64,000 nt of DNA from Venturia oleaginea (GCA_013176395.1 JABMLP010000011.1:372001-436000); one strand, 5' to 3'. Shown: positions 40,653 through 52,400, counted from the stretch's first letter. Made by a program: numbers and translations. Notes: a model not told the origin generated them from the letters alone.

Positions 40653-43334
40653 ATTATTATTCCGAGATGTATGTGATTGTCATATCAAAGGCGATGTATG
40701 CAGGTGTAATTTGATGTATGCGATTATCATAATTTGCAATGTATGTGGGCTGACAGTACTTACTCGCTCAGAATTCACTGTGGTTTACGATTGGTCTTTT
40801 CCCCATGGTTAGGCAGGAAATGGATTGCTTCTTAGATAGTAAACGGAACAACTTATGAGGAAGATATCTTGACCTGCGTAAGACAGTATTAAAGACAACT
40901 TTGAAGCCGTAGGAAATATGGTCGTCCTAAGATGGAGAAAGCATGGTTTTCAAGACAACGTAGAGTTCTGTGCAAAACAGCGTTTAGGTAGGAGGAGAAT
41001 GTGGAAGAGTTCAAGAATAGTCGCTGAAAGACGTCGTCCGCAGGAGACAGTGCAAGACAAATCGCGATCGGCTGCTGGCATATGATACACAGATTTACGG
41101 TAGCTCGAGATATGTCTTGTCGTACCGGCCGTCCTTTTGATTATGATGAAGGCGGTAATGGTGTTAGAAGTTCGTGTAGTGGGTGAAAGAGAAAAAAAAA
41201 AGGCCGTAAGGCAAAATCCTTCCCTGCGAAGGTGAGACGACGGAACTTCATCGTCAAGTCATCAAAACCAACATCGGAAAATGGTAGACAGGCACTCGAT
41301 CTGTCTTCAATCTCAAGTGAGGCGTTTGCCAGCGAGCTGCGGTCGAAATCTGCAAAGGTACGTCTCTGCTTATATCTCGATGCCCGGATACAGTCACGCC
41401 TTCATGCCAATCTTTGCTGCAGCCTCTGGAACAGCCTGTTTATCAATTCAGTGTTCCTTGCCCTTTATCAATCACGATATTATCTTCTTGTAGACTTTAT
41501 CTACTCAACTTCGATATGTAGAGACTTCTGGCAAATTTTAAGAAACGATCTCGCCAGGAATTTAACGATATTGGTCTCCAGTTATAGATGATGATCCCAG
41601 CCCAGCTATACCTTGATGTGCCATCAGTTGATGAAGCCACTGTGCCGGGGTACTCTGGAACATCAGCATTGAAAGAGCAGAGGGATACTCGAGCAAAGGG
41701 TATGAAATTCTCATCATTGCTGCACAAGGGTGCCGCCGCTGCCTGAAATACAGATCATGAATGTAATAATTCGAGTTGTCAAATATTACTGACAGTGAAT
41801 CATCAGGTACCATCGGTATTGACTGGTTGGAACGAGGCCATCGTCTTGTGGATGGACCTTCTACTTCGGCGCCTTCACCGCAGGAATTAAGTAGGATCGG
41901 AAGCTGTTAAATGGGCAATTGCTCTGTTAGCCGCTGCAGGTATGTTTCAAAGATGACATTTCGTGTTAGTATTATCGTACGCCGCTGTCAGTGTCGAGCC
42001 GACTCATTTATAGTGTATCTTCAATCCGATATCGACATCAATAACCTTTAAACAGTCTTTGGGAAGCAAAGTGCCAGGGATTTGGTCATATGTTCCACTT
42101 TCTGAATAGTCGTTTCACGTGCGACGGGCATGAAGTGGTTCTTTGCCGCTGCTATCTACCTCACTGTTCACTCGGTTCCTGAAGCTAGAGTTCGCTCCTA
42201 CACCAACATCTTATCATCAACATCGCCAACGCCATCAACATTACCACCAATCACTTCATCAACGAAAAGCGGCAACCTCCCTCGGATTCACAACGACACC
42301 TTAGCTTCAAGAAAGTACGACTTAGTTGAATTTCACCATTGAGCCAAAAGAGGACCTCTATGCCACTACCTTGACATGGAGATAATATATACCCATTTGA
42401 TACTCAACAGACTTCAATGCTGCCATAATACCCGATTTTGTTAGTATGCAAATCAAGGACACGCCGGCTGGGTATGAACAAGTGCCCTCACTTGGAGAAG
42501 AAGGGTGAAGCACTTATTCAATCATACTTTGTCGATTGAAGACACAGCCGACTTGAATGTCAATAAGGGCTAACATTCATTACTTGCAGGACCAGCTAGT
42601 GAACAAGCACACGCGCAGCAGCCCATTACAGCCCAGGAAGAGAGTCCACGCTCAAAGACGATACAATCACCCGCGACTCTGCTAACCAATCGGCCAACCA
42701 AAAGTAGCAAAAGAAACGTACCACCGCTAGGTCCAAGAAGCCATCTCGCAAGAAATATGAACCCCACAGGAAGTTCTGCAGCTGGGTCTGGAACCGCGAC
42801 CAGCTTCTTCTCTCAGGATCTTCGTTCCCACGGAAATCATCTACTCATCACTCAACAACATATTTCCATCGATTTTATCATCTCGTCCTGCAGAAAGAGT
42901 GCACAATTGGCAAATGCACACATCGTCCAAACATTCTCACGGGCGCTTTTTGTTTGACGCAAACTTGTGTCGAAATGCAAGGCCGCAGCATTCCGGTGCC
43001 GTTGATGACTATACTGTCTCTGTCCTGGGACTTACGACTTCAGCTGTCCAATAACAGTCTCTAAACTCGAGATCGATGTCGTTCAACCTCTGGCAAATGA
43101 TTTTTCCTGTAGTTGGCAGAATTCAGCAGCATCGATCTTGACTTAGACATCATACACTATTTTCAGCTCTTCCATAGAAGGACATGGACTCGTGGCAGGT
43201 GTCTCGTATATTGGTTTACACTGCCTAATTGGTAAAACCTGATACTTTGTCTCGCTCTTCTCGTCCATAGAGCGTGACTTTGTTCTCACAAATAAAGGAG
43301 TTTAGGAAGCAATTGACCACTTCATCACCAGGAG
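40653..43334. other. Degraded repeat-rich spacer
   Basis: No intact gene. It includes a third copy of the 'IGIEVLFW' dispersed repeat (42347-42400, minus) and two members of another dispersed core (41505-41600 and 43060-43150, minus; translation around the latter includes RLNDIDLEFRDCYWTAEV). Short coding-like pieces at 41560-41820 (minus) are not joinable. Confidence 0.35.
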
Positions 43335-43897
43335 GGAGCTATACATAGCGGCTAAAGCCTCCAGCTGCACATGCATTGCCAAAATGTACTACCCCATGCA
43401 TTGACTTGACCCGGCCACGCCCTACCAGTGCATGTACTCGGACATGCATTCTTCCGGACCAATCAGAGTAGCCGTGAGAACTTTCAAGTCCCTCCGATTG
43501 CAACCCACAACACACGCGATAACTACACAATAGGGTTGGTTATTGAGATTGAGCGATTACCGTGTAGTTTGACTTTGTACATTGTTCGAATGCGGTTAGC
43601 GCAGTTTTGGGGGCCGCTGTATTGCCTTGGCTTATTGTTTTTGGTCTTATTCTCGTGTTATTATCGTATCATTTTGGCGTACAATTGAGCGCTCAACACT
43701 ATGATATCGTCTATCTACAGATGTCCTGATATATAGCCAGGATATACTGCCCCATGCTTTACTATACTCGGACATGCATTGTCAAGGTCACGGCCATTTA
43801 TAACCCGAGCTTACATACCAGAATATGCACAATGCATGTATACATGCGACAATGCATGTGCAGCTGGTGACTTTAGCCGCTATATATAGTGTGAGCT
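43335..43897. repeat. Inverted-repeat element at the promoter of the 43936 gene
   Basis: The segment 43335-43383 (TAGCGGCTAAAG..CC, AGCTGCACATGCATTG) reappears inverted at 43848-43897, with about 45 matching bases. The ~460-bp interior holds additional related blocks (TACCCCATGCATTG, ACTCGGACATGCATT) in both orientations. The right arm carries TATATATAGTGTGAGC 35-50 bp before the downstream ATG, so the element supplies the apparent core promoter. Confidence 0.55.
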
Positions 43898-43935
43898 TTT
43901 CCCTTTCACTATGATGCCATTCCAGGACTTCTAAG

Positions 43936-45222
43936 ATGCCTACAACGATGTCCGACTTGCCTACTTTCACTGACGACGAAATTTCACGTAGTGGTGGCGT
44001 ATCTGGCGCGACATCGGAGACACCACCGCCCAGTACTCTAGCGCCGCCTGATCAGAGTAAGTCTTCATTGCAGGCGCCTTTGGCTACATTGTCGATGTCA
44101 AGTTCGACAGCAGGCGGTGCTTGTGTTGACTCCGATGGAAGTTTAGAGAAGCCGCGGCCTGATTCCCATACACAGTCGACAGGATTACAGGGGCAACAAA
44201 CCAAAAACCGGCACTTGATACCAGCGTCGCAAGAGCAAACATCCAGATCTTCAGGCCCGCTTAAGCGTTACGTCAGTGGTGGTGTCAAAATTCTCTACAA
44301 AGAGCCGTGGGAGGGAGGAGCTTGGACTACCGAGGATGACTTGTCTTTGGGTGATCGTGACAAAGACTTTGAGACTTGGATGACTACAGCTGAGAATCGC
44401 CGCGGGATCAAGCGAAAGGAGGATAGGGAACAAGATCTGGATCAAAGGTGGCAGGAAATAAACTCTGGCCAAGACCAGGACTCGGAAAAATCGAAGCCTC
44501 GAACGGACGAGGGGAAGGATCAGATCTGGAGCGAGCTTTACCGCATTTCTTTGGAACCCATGCCTAAGTCTCTTCTCGTATACTCCGTCCGATGTAGAGC
44601 ATATTTTCATGTTGCTGGGCTACAACATCGACCTTACAGATGATATCTGGGACACCGTCAAAATCAACTCTGGCCAGACGACCAGAAGAAAATCCGTCAA
44701 AGACACAGCCAAGTTCTTCGTTTCCATTAAAGAGAACGACGTGATCATGATAGCCGCTCAAAACTTTCAGAAGTACGATAACAATCAGAAGACAGGTAAA
44801 TGGCTGCACAACTCCGAACTCGTCTTCCATGACCTCGAATACTGGTCCGAGCATTATTCAAATCGGCCAGGTCATCAAGGAGAACCAGACTTGAAGATCA
44901 GTCGACTGGAGACTGTGTGGCGATGGAGTATTGTCAATTTGATGACGATGAGGGTCATCACCCTTGCCCACAAGGCTATAGGTCGGACTTTGCTTTGTTG
45001 GGGTAAGTTCAGAGCTGATAGTGATGATGAGACCGAGCGTGTGCATTTCCGACGCTTACTCGCTACTGACAATGCGCGAGCTACGTTCTAATTACTCAAG
45101 GACCATGAAGATGCATTTGAGTCTAAGGTGATCCGTGAGATTTGGACGTTTCTTCCTGGCTCGGTGCCGGGCTCGGGCTCGGGTTACTTTCATATGGTTT
45201 TGAAATTGGGACTTGCTGATTA
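43936..45222 (+). pseudogene. Hypothetical protein gene with frameshift and TAA
   Basis: The first frame from ATG 43936 gives a Ser/Thr/Pro-rich disordered region, then YVSGGVKILYKEPWEGGAWT and a charged segment up to SLEPMPKS. The downstream continuation (YTPSDVEHIFMLLGYNIDL, LVFHDLEYWSEHYSNRPG, WRWSIVNLMTMRVI) is in the next frame, the change lying near 44565-44580. That frame meets a TAA at 45089-45091 and then continues LLKDHEDAFESKVIREIWTF until 45222; a CAA at this point would read through. Two independent lesions argue for a pseudogene. I do not recognise the family. Confidence 0.55.
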
Positions 45223-45821
45223 AGTAGCTGGAGGTGATGGAGAGAAGGAGATTCGGAAAAGGGGGGATATTAAATAGCATTAGTAATTGATCAAAAGACT
45301 GTATACGATATGCTCTATATTCGATGAGTGAAAGTACGGCTCTGTTGGATATAGTCTGCGTGCGATGTTGGCTCTTGACCATGGAGCGCAAGTAGTCATA
45401 GACTTGCAGGATGGTGAGATGTCTGGTCGTCGGTCGTCAATGGAGATGTCTCTAAGCAATTACATAGATGCAATTTAAACTATGTCCCTAATGTCCTTTG
45501 GCACAATTAAAGCAGTCGGCTTGCCGGAAGTAGACCAAGTCCATGGGGCGTGGCAGAATGGCGTCTGGGGGCTTGGATCGACGGCTGGCATGGCTAGCCT
45601 GTCAACCAACGATTCCCAAGACAGCTTGAAACAGCGACAGCGACAAGGACAAACACCAATCCATTCGTTGATCGTCTCCTGTCTTTCTCTTGTTTATTCT
45701 CTCTCGCTGCTTGGATACATCCCTTTCGCTGCTGGACTTCCTCCTACTCTACCACGCTCCCACAAACCCGACTCGAGCATTCCTTTCCCCTGCGCCGACG
45801 CCCCATACCCTCTCCGCCATC
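45223..45821. other. Intergenic, promoter of the rhomboid gene
   Basis: Pyrimidine-rich tracts (for example CTTTCTCTTGTTTATTCTCTCTCGC near 45683-45708) precede the rhomboid ATG, as is common for fungal core promoters. The frame 45482-45865 is a shadow. Confidence 0.4.
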
Positions 45822-47604
45822 ATGGCATCTCACGACTACTACTCGCAATTCGACCCACGACATAATGATACCCAATACCATGGCCGTGCCGATGCACCAC
45901 TTCCTCATGTGCCAGCCGAACCCTCGTTCCGTCCCTACAAACCAAATTTGAACACATCAAGCATTTCGCCAATCACGTCGCCGTTCGAAGATCAATCGTA
46001 CCCTACATATCCACAAGCCTACCTACCAAACATCTCTCAACAACGTCTTACCGACCCAGAATCACCTCGTTACTACGGCCGATCGGGTGACACTACGAGT
46101 ATATATAGCCATAATGATCCTTTCACGGATGGGCATGCTATTCCACTGCAAAATCAGAGCAAACAGTCTGTCAATAAAATGGGCGGCGTTGGTGTGACGT
46201 CGAGTCCGGTGCGGGCTGGAATGGGCTACGAACACGATCCGAGAGCCGCGAAGCGTAGACCCGGTGGCAGAAGTCGGGGTAAGAAGAAAAAGCAAGGCTT
46301 TTTCACAGGAAGAGTCACATGGGCCGTCTTTGTCCTCACTGGCGTTCAGCTGGTCATGTTTATCGTGGAGATCGTCAGAAATGGTTGGTCTAAGCTGCTA
46401 CTATTGCAATCGAAGATGGCTGACGAATGAATAGCACAACTAACAGGCTCCCCTATCGAAATCAAACCCAATTTCAACCCCATGATCGGTCCATCTCCCT
46501 ACGTCCTCATCAACATCGGCGCTCGATATGTTCCCTGCATGCGCGAGATAAATGTCACACTTACAGATGGCACAGTGGAAACTGCTGCTAGTGTGAAACT
46601 GCAGTGTCCAAGTACAACTACCAACGAAGCAGACTGCAGCCTCGCCCAACTTTGCGGCAATGGTATGAACCTGGATAAACAGACAGATGGCACGACACCG
46701 AAACCCAATCAATGGTGGCGATTCATCGTTCCTATCTTCATGCACGGAGGAATCGTCCACATTGGTTTCAACATGCTATTACAATGGACTCTGGGACGAG
46801 ATATCGAGCAACAGATTGGTACCCTCCGCTTCCTTTTGGTATACTTTGCATCAGGAATTTTCGGTTTCGTGATGGGTGGAAACTTTGCTCCTAATGGACT
46901 GCCATCGACAGGATGCTCTGGATCACTTTTCGGCGTCATAGCAATCGTCCTCCTCGATTTGCTTTACACATTGAAAAGCCGCCGTTCGCCAATACGAGAC
47001 CTTTGTTTCATCCTCTTGGACATTATCATATCCTTTATTCTTGGACTGCTGCCAGCATTGGACAACTTCTCCCACATTGGCGGCTTTCTGATGGGTCTCG
47101 TCCTTGGAATTTGTATTCTCCATTCTCCAGATTCACTACGAGAACGCATAGGTCTGGATGATCCACCCTACGCCACCATGAGCGGTGCAAGACGAGACAC
47201 TTCCTCTCCTTCTGGATCACCAATGGGACGTTCGCCTCCGCTTGGTTACAAGCTAGAACGCTCGGAAACAACCCAAACTGGACTTCAAAATTTCGCGAAA
47301 CAACCTGTTGGCTTCTTCAAGGGTCGAAAGCCATTATGGTGGGTGTGGTGGATTTTCCGAGCAGGAGCACTTGTCGGCGTGCTGATCGCTTTCATACTAC
47401 TTCTGAGGAATTTCTACATCTTTGAGAAGAAATGCTCATGGTGCAAGTATATGAGTTGTCTGGTAAGTTGCTGTCTAACTCATGCATAATTGTAACATGC
47501 TAACTATTTTGCAGCCCGTCAAGAATTGGTGCGATATTGGGAATTTCGATGTTTCCTCGAAAAAGAGAGCGATCAAGATTGCTGTTGATGCTTTGTCTTT
47601 TTAA
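45822..47604 (+). CDS. Rhomboid-family intramembrane serine protease
   Basis: Three exons (45822-46383, 46435-47462, 47515-47604) join in phase to 559 residues. A long cytosolic N-terminus rich in Tyr, Pro and Ser is followed by a basic cluster (RRPGGRSRGKKKKQ) and TM1 (TWAVFVLTGVQLVMFIVEIV). A lumenal loop with several Cys leads to the rhomboid core: WWRFIVPIFMHGGIVHIGFN, then GCSGSLFG with the nucleophile Ser at about 349, and HIGGFLMG with the catalytic His at about 401. A last TM segment and a Cys-containing tail (KKCSWCKYMSC) follow. It should cleave membrane substrates in the secretory pathway. The first intron has an unusual GTTGGT donor; the branch site CTGAC and acceptor AATAG are standard. 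Confidence 0.93.
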
Positions 47605-48429
47605 GACCTCGAGTATGACTTAAATATGCATTGCGCGGGGAGTTTTTCTTTGCTATTTAGCCTATTGGGTATACTGTGAAAACGTAATGAGGAGTGTCTG
47701 CCTGTCTTCGCACATCAGTTGCATATCATTTCTCGGCGTTGTCTATAGCCTTTGGGTAAGCGTTGGGTGGGATATCCCCTTGTCGGTGCTTGGTTCTTGA
47801 ATGATGAGACTACTAGCGTGGGAGGTTTCTCCACGACAACATTTGGAAAATCCAATCAACCCTTTTTCGCGCTCAACACTTCTAGCGTCGCATATTCTAT
47901 CAGTTTTTAACGGCGTACTATTTACTCTTGTGCCGTTTATGGAGTTCAATGTTGTTGAGTGTTCTCTCCCATTTGTTTGGATCTGCAAGAAGATTAAATG
48001 GTTATCCTGCATGAGAGCAAGTTAAGACAAAATACAATCTCTGGTGGTCTTGGAGTTTGGGCCTTTACTGTTTGCAAGAAGTAGAACATCGCACGCCCTA
48101 CTTGGGATTGTAAGTCAGAATCCTGACATGTTGTATTCAGCTTCCAGAAACAAACCGTGCTAAGGATAAGCAGAACAAGGATTCCTGTATTACGCTGAGA
48201 TGGTAGATGGCCCTGAAATTCAGATGTTGACTCCTTTCCACTTACGGAGTAAGTCGTCCTCGGTATTTTGTGACGGTGAGTTGACATTAGGATCGTCAAT
48301 GACGAAGTAGAAAGGATGGAAGATTTGAAATGACGGGAGACCTCGTCCAGCCAAAGAAGTGAGGAGGAAATCAATGTTCCTATCTCCTTCTGCAGCTGGG
48401 ATCGCCTGAGAAGCCTTGAAACTCATTCG
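47605..48429 (-). other. Spacer with one orphan coding-like frame
   Basis: The minus-strand frame 48426-48220 (MSFKASQAIPAAEGDRNIDF..., with IFHPFYFVIDDPNVNSPSQN) has coding-like composition, starts with ATG next to the RIP island and ends after 68 residues. It may be the surviving 5' end of a gene. Nothing else is supported here. Confidence 0.3.
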
Positions 48430-49060
48430 GAGCTGAAGTCTTAAACTCTACGAAAAGCCTCTACCCTCCTCTCCGCAGATATAATCCAAAGCGACACGGA
48501 AAACCTCGATAATAAACTCTGCCTCTACCTCTACGCCTATTCTCTTATAAGGGCAGAATACCCTACGACCTACGATTTCCCTCCCTAGGGGACCCCTTAC
48601 ACGAATACGGATAATAATATAAGGCGCGGAAGGGTATAGATAGTAGGATACGCATAGTGACTTTCTTCTCGAGAAGAGTAGGTTACGTACGGGAAGGGGG
48701 AATAGTTTAGTTTACACGCTCGGAGTATTACGGACAGGGAGAAGGGGGGTATCTTCTATAAAAGCGGGTTTATCATTATGTTATCTACTTCTATCTAGGA
48801 GGGTTAACTACCGTTATCTCCTAGGAAGTTTAATTCTAAGAGGTTATAGATTCCTCTCTCGTAGGAGTTGAAAATTTTCTGGAATACCTTGGTCCTATAT
48901 AGCGGAGATGGGATTAATTATATCGCTACTATAGGTATGGCTTAAAATACTTTCCAAGATAGATATCGATGTGTATTTATTCATTTCTGCTTAGCACGTC
49001 CCCATACCCCTAGGGAGGCTCGGAGGTTTAGTCTTTGACCATTCTTCTCCGACGTGAATC
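48430..49060. repeat. RIP-mutated island 2
   Basis: Counting by eye over 48661-48960 I find about 38 TA against about 4 CA and 6 TG, while CG remains present. This is a strong CpA-to-TpA bias on both strands, the hallmark of RIP. No coding capacity remains and I cannot name the original repeat. Confidence 0.65.
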
Positions 49061-49797
49061 ACTATAAAATCAAATCAAATTCTGCAGCTGGGATGAAAAA
49101 ATTGCCCGTGAGCTGAAGGAAACGAATATTTTGGGTTTCATCTGACAGGTGGTGGTAATAGGTTTGCGTTGTTGCTTGTCGCTGCTTGAACTGCGGGTGA
49201 GGGATGGCTGGTAATTGAGTATAACGCTTTCACTGGAGTGGTTTGTAGAGCAAGCCAAAAACATCTGTTTTACAAACACTTGAGATGGTTAAGTGTCTGC
49301 GTTTCCTGCACTTTTCTCTTCGATTGTATGCTGGAGATTCGGTTCTCTTCATGTGCCATGGCATGGTGAGCGCGCTGGGTGGTAGTCGCTGGCAATAGTG
49401 GTAAGGCTATTCTCTGGGAACTCTGGCTGACTTTGATTGGCATAGGACTCTCGCGTGCTACGATACTGGAGGTAGTATATTTGGCTTTTGGTATAGCTCT
49501 ATATATGCTTTAGAAATCTTTTCGCTAGCTTGCGAAGATTTAGACTGCTGGGTATTGTGCTCACCACATCCACTGTTCAAGCTTTCCCTCAACCAGACAT
49601 TTTGACCGCTTTTCCCTCAGCCTTGTTTAAATACTGGTCTCCTCCTCTCCTTTTCTTCTTCATCCACAGTTTTTCATACACATCCAAAATTAACCACAGC
49701 TACCTCCATCCGACTCTTTCACTAAAACTAATCACCGCGGGTTCAGACCCCGAAACACCACAACTTTCTACCATAAACAAAACCATCAACCGCAACA
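49061..49797. other. Spacer and promoter of copy 2
   Basis: No gene recognised. The right part has pyrimidine-rich tracts (CTCCTCTCCTTTTCTTCTTC near 49639) before the ATG at 49798. Confidence 0.35.
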
Positions 49798-51108
49798 ATG
49801 GCTGTTCTCACCGCTCCCCAGCCCCAATAAATCGAAGTCGACCAGACCGTGGCCGCAGCCGCTCAAGCTGAGGCCGGCTACAAGGCCTACCAGAAGTCCG
49901 CCAAGAAGGACAATCGCGAGGCTTTCAACGCGAAGCCCAAGGCTGAGCCTCCTGTCGTTAAGGCCGGCGAGGGTCACCACTATCTTGTCGGTCGCCAATA
50001 CAAGACGTTGACTTAGGAGGAGCGCACGCAGAACCTACAGTGGCGCAAGGACAATAAGCGCTGCATTGAATGTGGTTTTGCGGGCCACAAGTATCGGAAG
50101 TGTGAGATTCGAGAAGCGAGAATTCGGAGGGTGAGTCTTTTATCTGAATTTGATAGGGAGGTTTGATGTGATGCTGCTAATTTGGTGTACTAGGCTGTTG
50201 AGTCCAAGGAATACAATTTCTACATGAAGGGGTCTGTCATTCAAGACCCGAAGCACCCTTTCTTGTCCCTCCCACGTGAGCTCATGGACCAGATCCTTGA
50301 GCAAGTCGTCGGCGAGTATAGAGAAGCCCGCACCGATGATAAACAGTCTTTCACGATCAATCCTGATCGTAAGATCCTCCCTGGAATCTTCAAGGTTTGC
50401 AAACAGTTGAGCCAGGAATCCTTCGATGTCTTCTTGCGAAAGAATACATTCATCATCCGCTCCGGCCGTGCTATGAAGTTCTTCAAGCGCTTGATCAAGG
50501 ATCACAAGGTTGAAGAACTTGTCCGTTCCCTGGAGTTTCCATCGTTTCATTGGTTCGACCCTGGACAGGCTTACCCTGCCAACCGTCACGGTCCTGGTGG
50601 TGTTTACCCGATGGTGAGCGGAGATGTCGTTCTCATGCAGTTGTGCACCATCCTTCAGAAGGTCCTCATCTCACTGGATGTGTCATACATCATCAACCGC
50701 TACCCCCACGCCTACTCGGTGCAAGACTTCATCAACCGTTACAGCCTCGAGCAAGTTATCAATTGTCATCGCCTCATCGAGTTGGTCTTGGAGTTGACTG
50801 ATCGTCACCGCTTCGCCTTTAGTCTCCAACCTGATCAGGACGTCTGGAGTAACGGCGAGGATCTGGCGCAGTTGTCACGCGATCAAATGGCTGATCGGGT
50901 TGCGGTCGAAGTGAAGGCAGAGTTTAAGGCGGAGTTTGAGGCGAATGCGAAGGCTGCTAAGGAGAAGGCAGAGAATGAGAGCCGGGATTACAACGTTGAT
51001 GAGAAGGCCCAGGCTGCTTTGACTCGGGCCATTGCTGCGGCGCAGACGACTTCGGTGCGCACCATGCATATCACTCGTTCTCGAGAGTGGGATGAGGGGG
51101 AGAGGTGA
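49798..51108 (+). pseudogene. Zinc-knuckle/F-box-like family gene, copy 2, two in-frame stops
   Basis: Exon 1 (49798-50130) encodes an Ala/Lys-rich segment and a CCHC knuckle (CIECGFAGHKYRKC) but contains TAA at 49828-49830 (after APQPQ) and TAG at 50014-50016 (after KTLT). Exon 2 (50194-51108, intron donor GTGAGT) begins with a run containing ATG 50224 and is intact for 294 codons: F-box-like FLSLPRELMDQILEQVV, LEFPSFHWF shared with copy 1, and a C-terminal Ala/Glu/Lys helix. Both stops would be CAA and CAG before C-to-T. Because ATG 50224 precedes the F-box-like motif, a shortened protein without the zinc knuckle could still be made. Confidence 0.6.
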
Positions 51109-51729
51109 GCGTGGGAGGTGGATCTGGTTTTTATGGTGTTGCTTTCAGAGAATTCATTGTGGGCTCCTTTTGAATCTGTCATCGAAGCGGGCTCTTGAAA
51201 AGGGTATTTGGGATATGGCGTTCTTTGAGCGAGTTTTGTCTGCTTACCTCGGTACGGCGTGTTCCTTTTCTTCTAATTGCTGATCGAGGACTGATTGTCG
51301 AACTTCTCGAGGGTTTTGCCGTTGACATAATATTCAAAGGCCAGTACAGGAGCTGGCGTTTCTGGGCACGATTTGGGCGTTCTTTCTGATTGATGATACC
51401 GATTTTTTTTTCGATTTTTTTTTCGAGTTTAGGGCAGCGATTCATGGTCTTGACTCACAATTTTTCCAATGTTGAATGTGGGCTCGCAGTGTGTATACAC
51501 ATCATGGGTATCCTCTTCTCAACAGCTTGCCATCAGACCATCCCGTCTTAACTGATAGGTAACGAGGGAAAATCGAGATTCTCAGCTTCTCCAAAAATAA
51601 CTCCCAAAATTGTTAAAGCCATATCTCCTGTAAGACATCAAAAATCTCATCAAAAGCCAAGGGAGCTTAAATTGGAAGACAAAATGTTAGACGAAGGCAA
51701 ATGAAGTAGTAGGCTCCGCCCTACTCTTT
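51109..51729. other. 3' region of copy 2, no gene
   Basis: Contains the 3' flank of copy 2 and an unusual pair of T8-9 runs (about 51404-51424). Nothing else recognised. Confidence 0.35.
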
Positions 51730-52400
51730 GTAAACTCCAGATCATCATTGAGAAGAAAAGAGGTCTTCGTGAGTATGAAACATAGATAAGTCGGTGTGCA
51801 GTCGAGTCAATAGAAAGACTGGCTGGGAAGCATTGTCATTATAAGGAACGAAGAACCCGGGCAGGATACAGCCAGGGTCTCCATTAATATACCGTCCATC
51901 CTTACCTTCAGCTCCCAGTTATCCAACCATTCCAAAGCAGTCTTTCAAATCTCGATCAATATCGATGAAATTTCTGGCGATTTCATCCCACATGTTTGCC
52001 AGAAAAATTAGGATGTCCATCTTGGGTAGAAAGTCTTAAACACTGTTCTGCACTTCATTGAGCTGCTGGCAGAACGCCACTAGCATACAAGATTGACCTG
52101 TCTGCCATAGAGGAAAAAGACCCAGTTTCCTCCATGATGCCCAATTGGAATGTCCTTCCATGCGGATGCTTCTCAAGTAGTCGGGCCAAGATTCTAGGAG
52201 AGCTGCGAACCGAAGCGAATCCCTAAGCTTGTATCCTCTGGATGAGCGCCGTACACAAATTGAGCGTCATCTAGTTCCAAGCACTCGCCATCGATGTCGA
52301 TGGATTCCTGGAGAGGTCAAAAAATGATTTTGCCAGGAACATTGATATCGATCTTGAGTTGTAGATGATGATATCAACTGTGCAGGCGCTGAGTATAGTC
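51730..52400 (-). pseudogene. Decayed minus-strand gene remnant D
   Basis: Minus-strand translation gives QESIDIDGECLELDDAQFVY, then in other frames GHHGGNWVFFLYGRQVNLV, MLVAFCQQLNEVQNSV-stop-DFLPKMDILIFLANMWDEI and, in that last frame, IDIDRDLKDCFGMVG-stop-LGAEGKDGRYINGDPG and VPYNDNASQPVFLLTRLHTD. It is clearly a former protein-coding gene with at least two frame changes and three stops. The ~70-bp core at 52300-52370 is shared with relics at 29640, 41505 and 43060. The family is not recognised with confidence. Confidence 0.5.
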
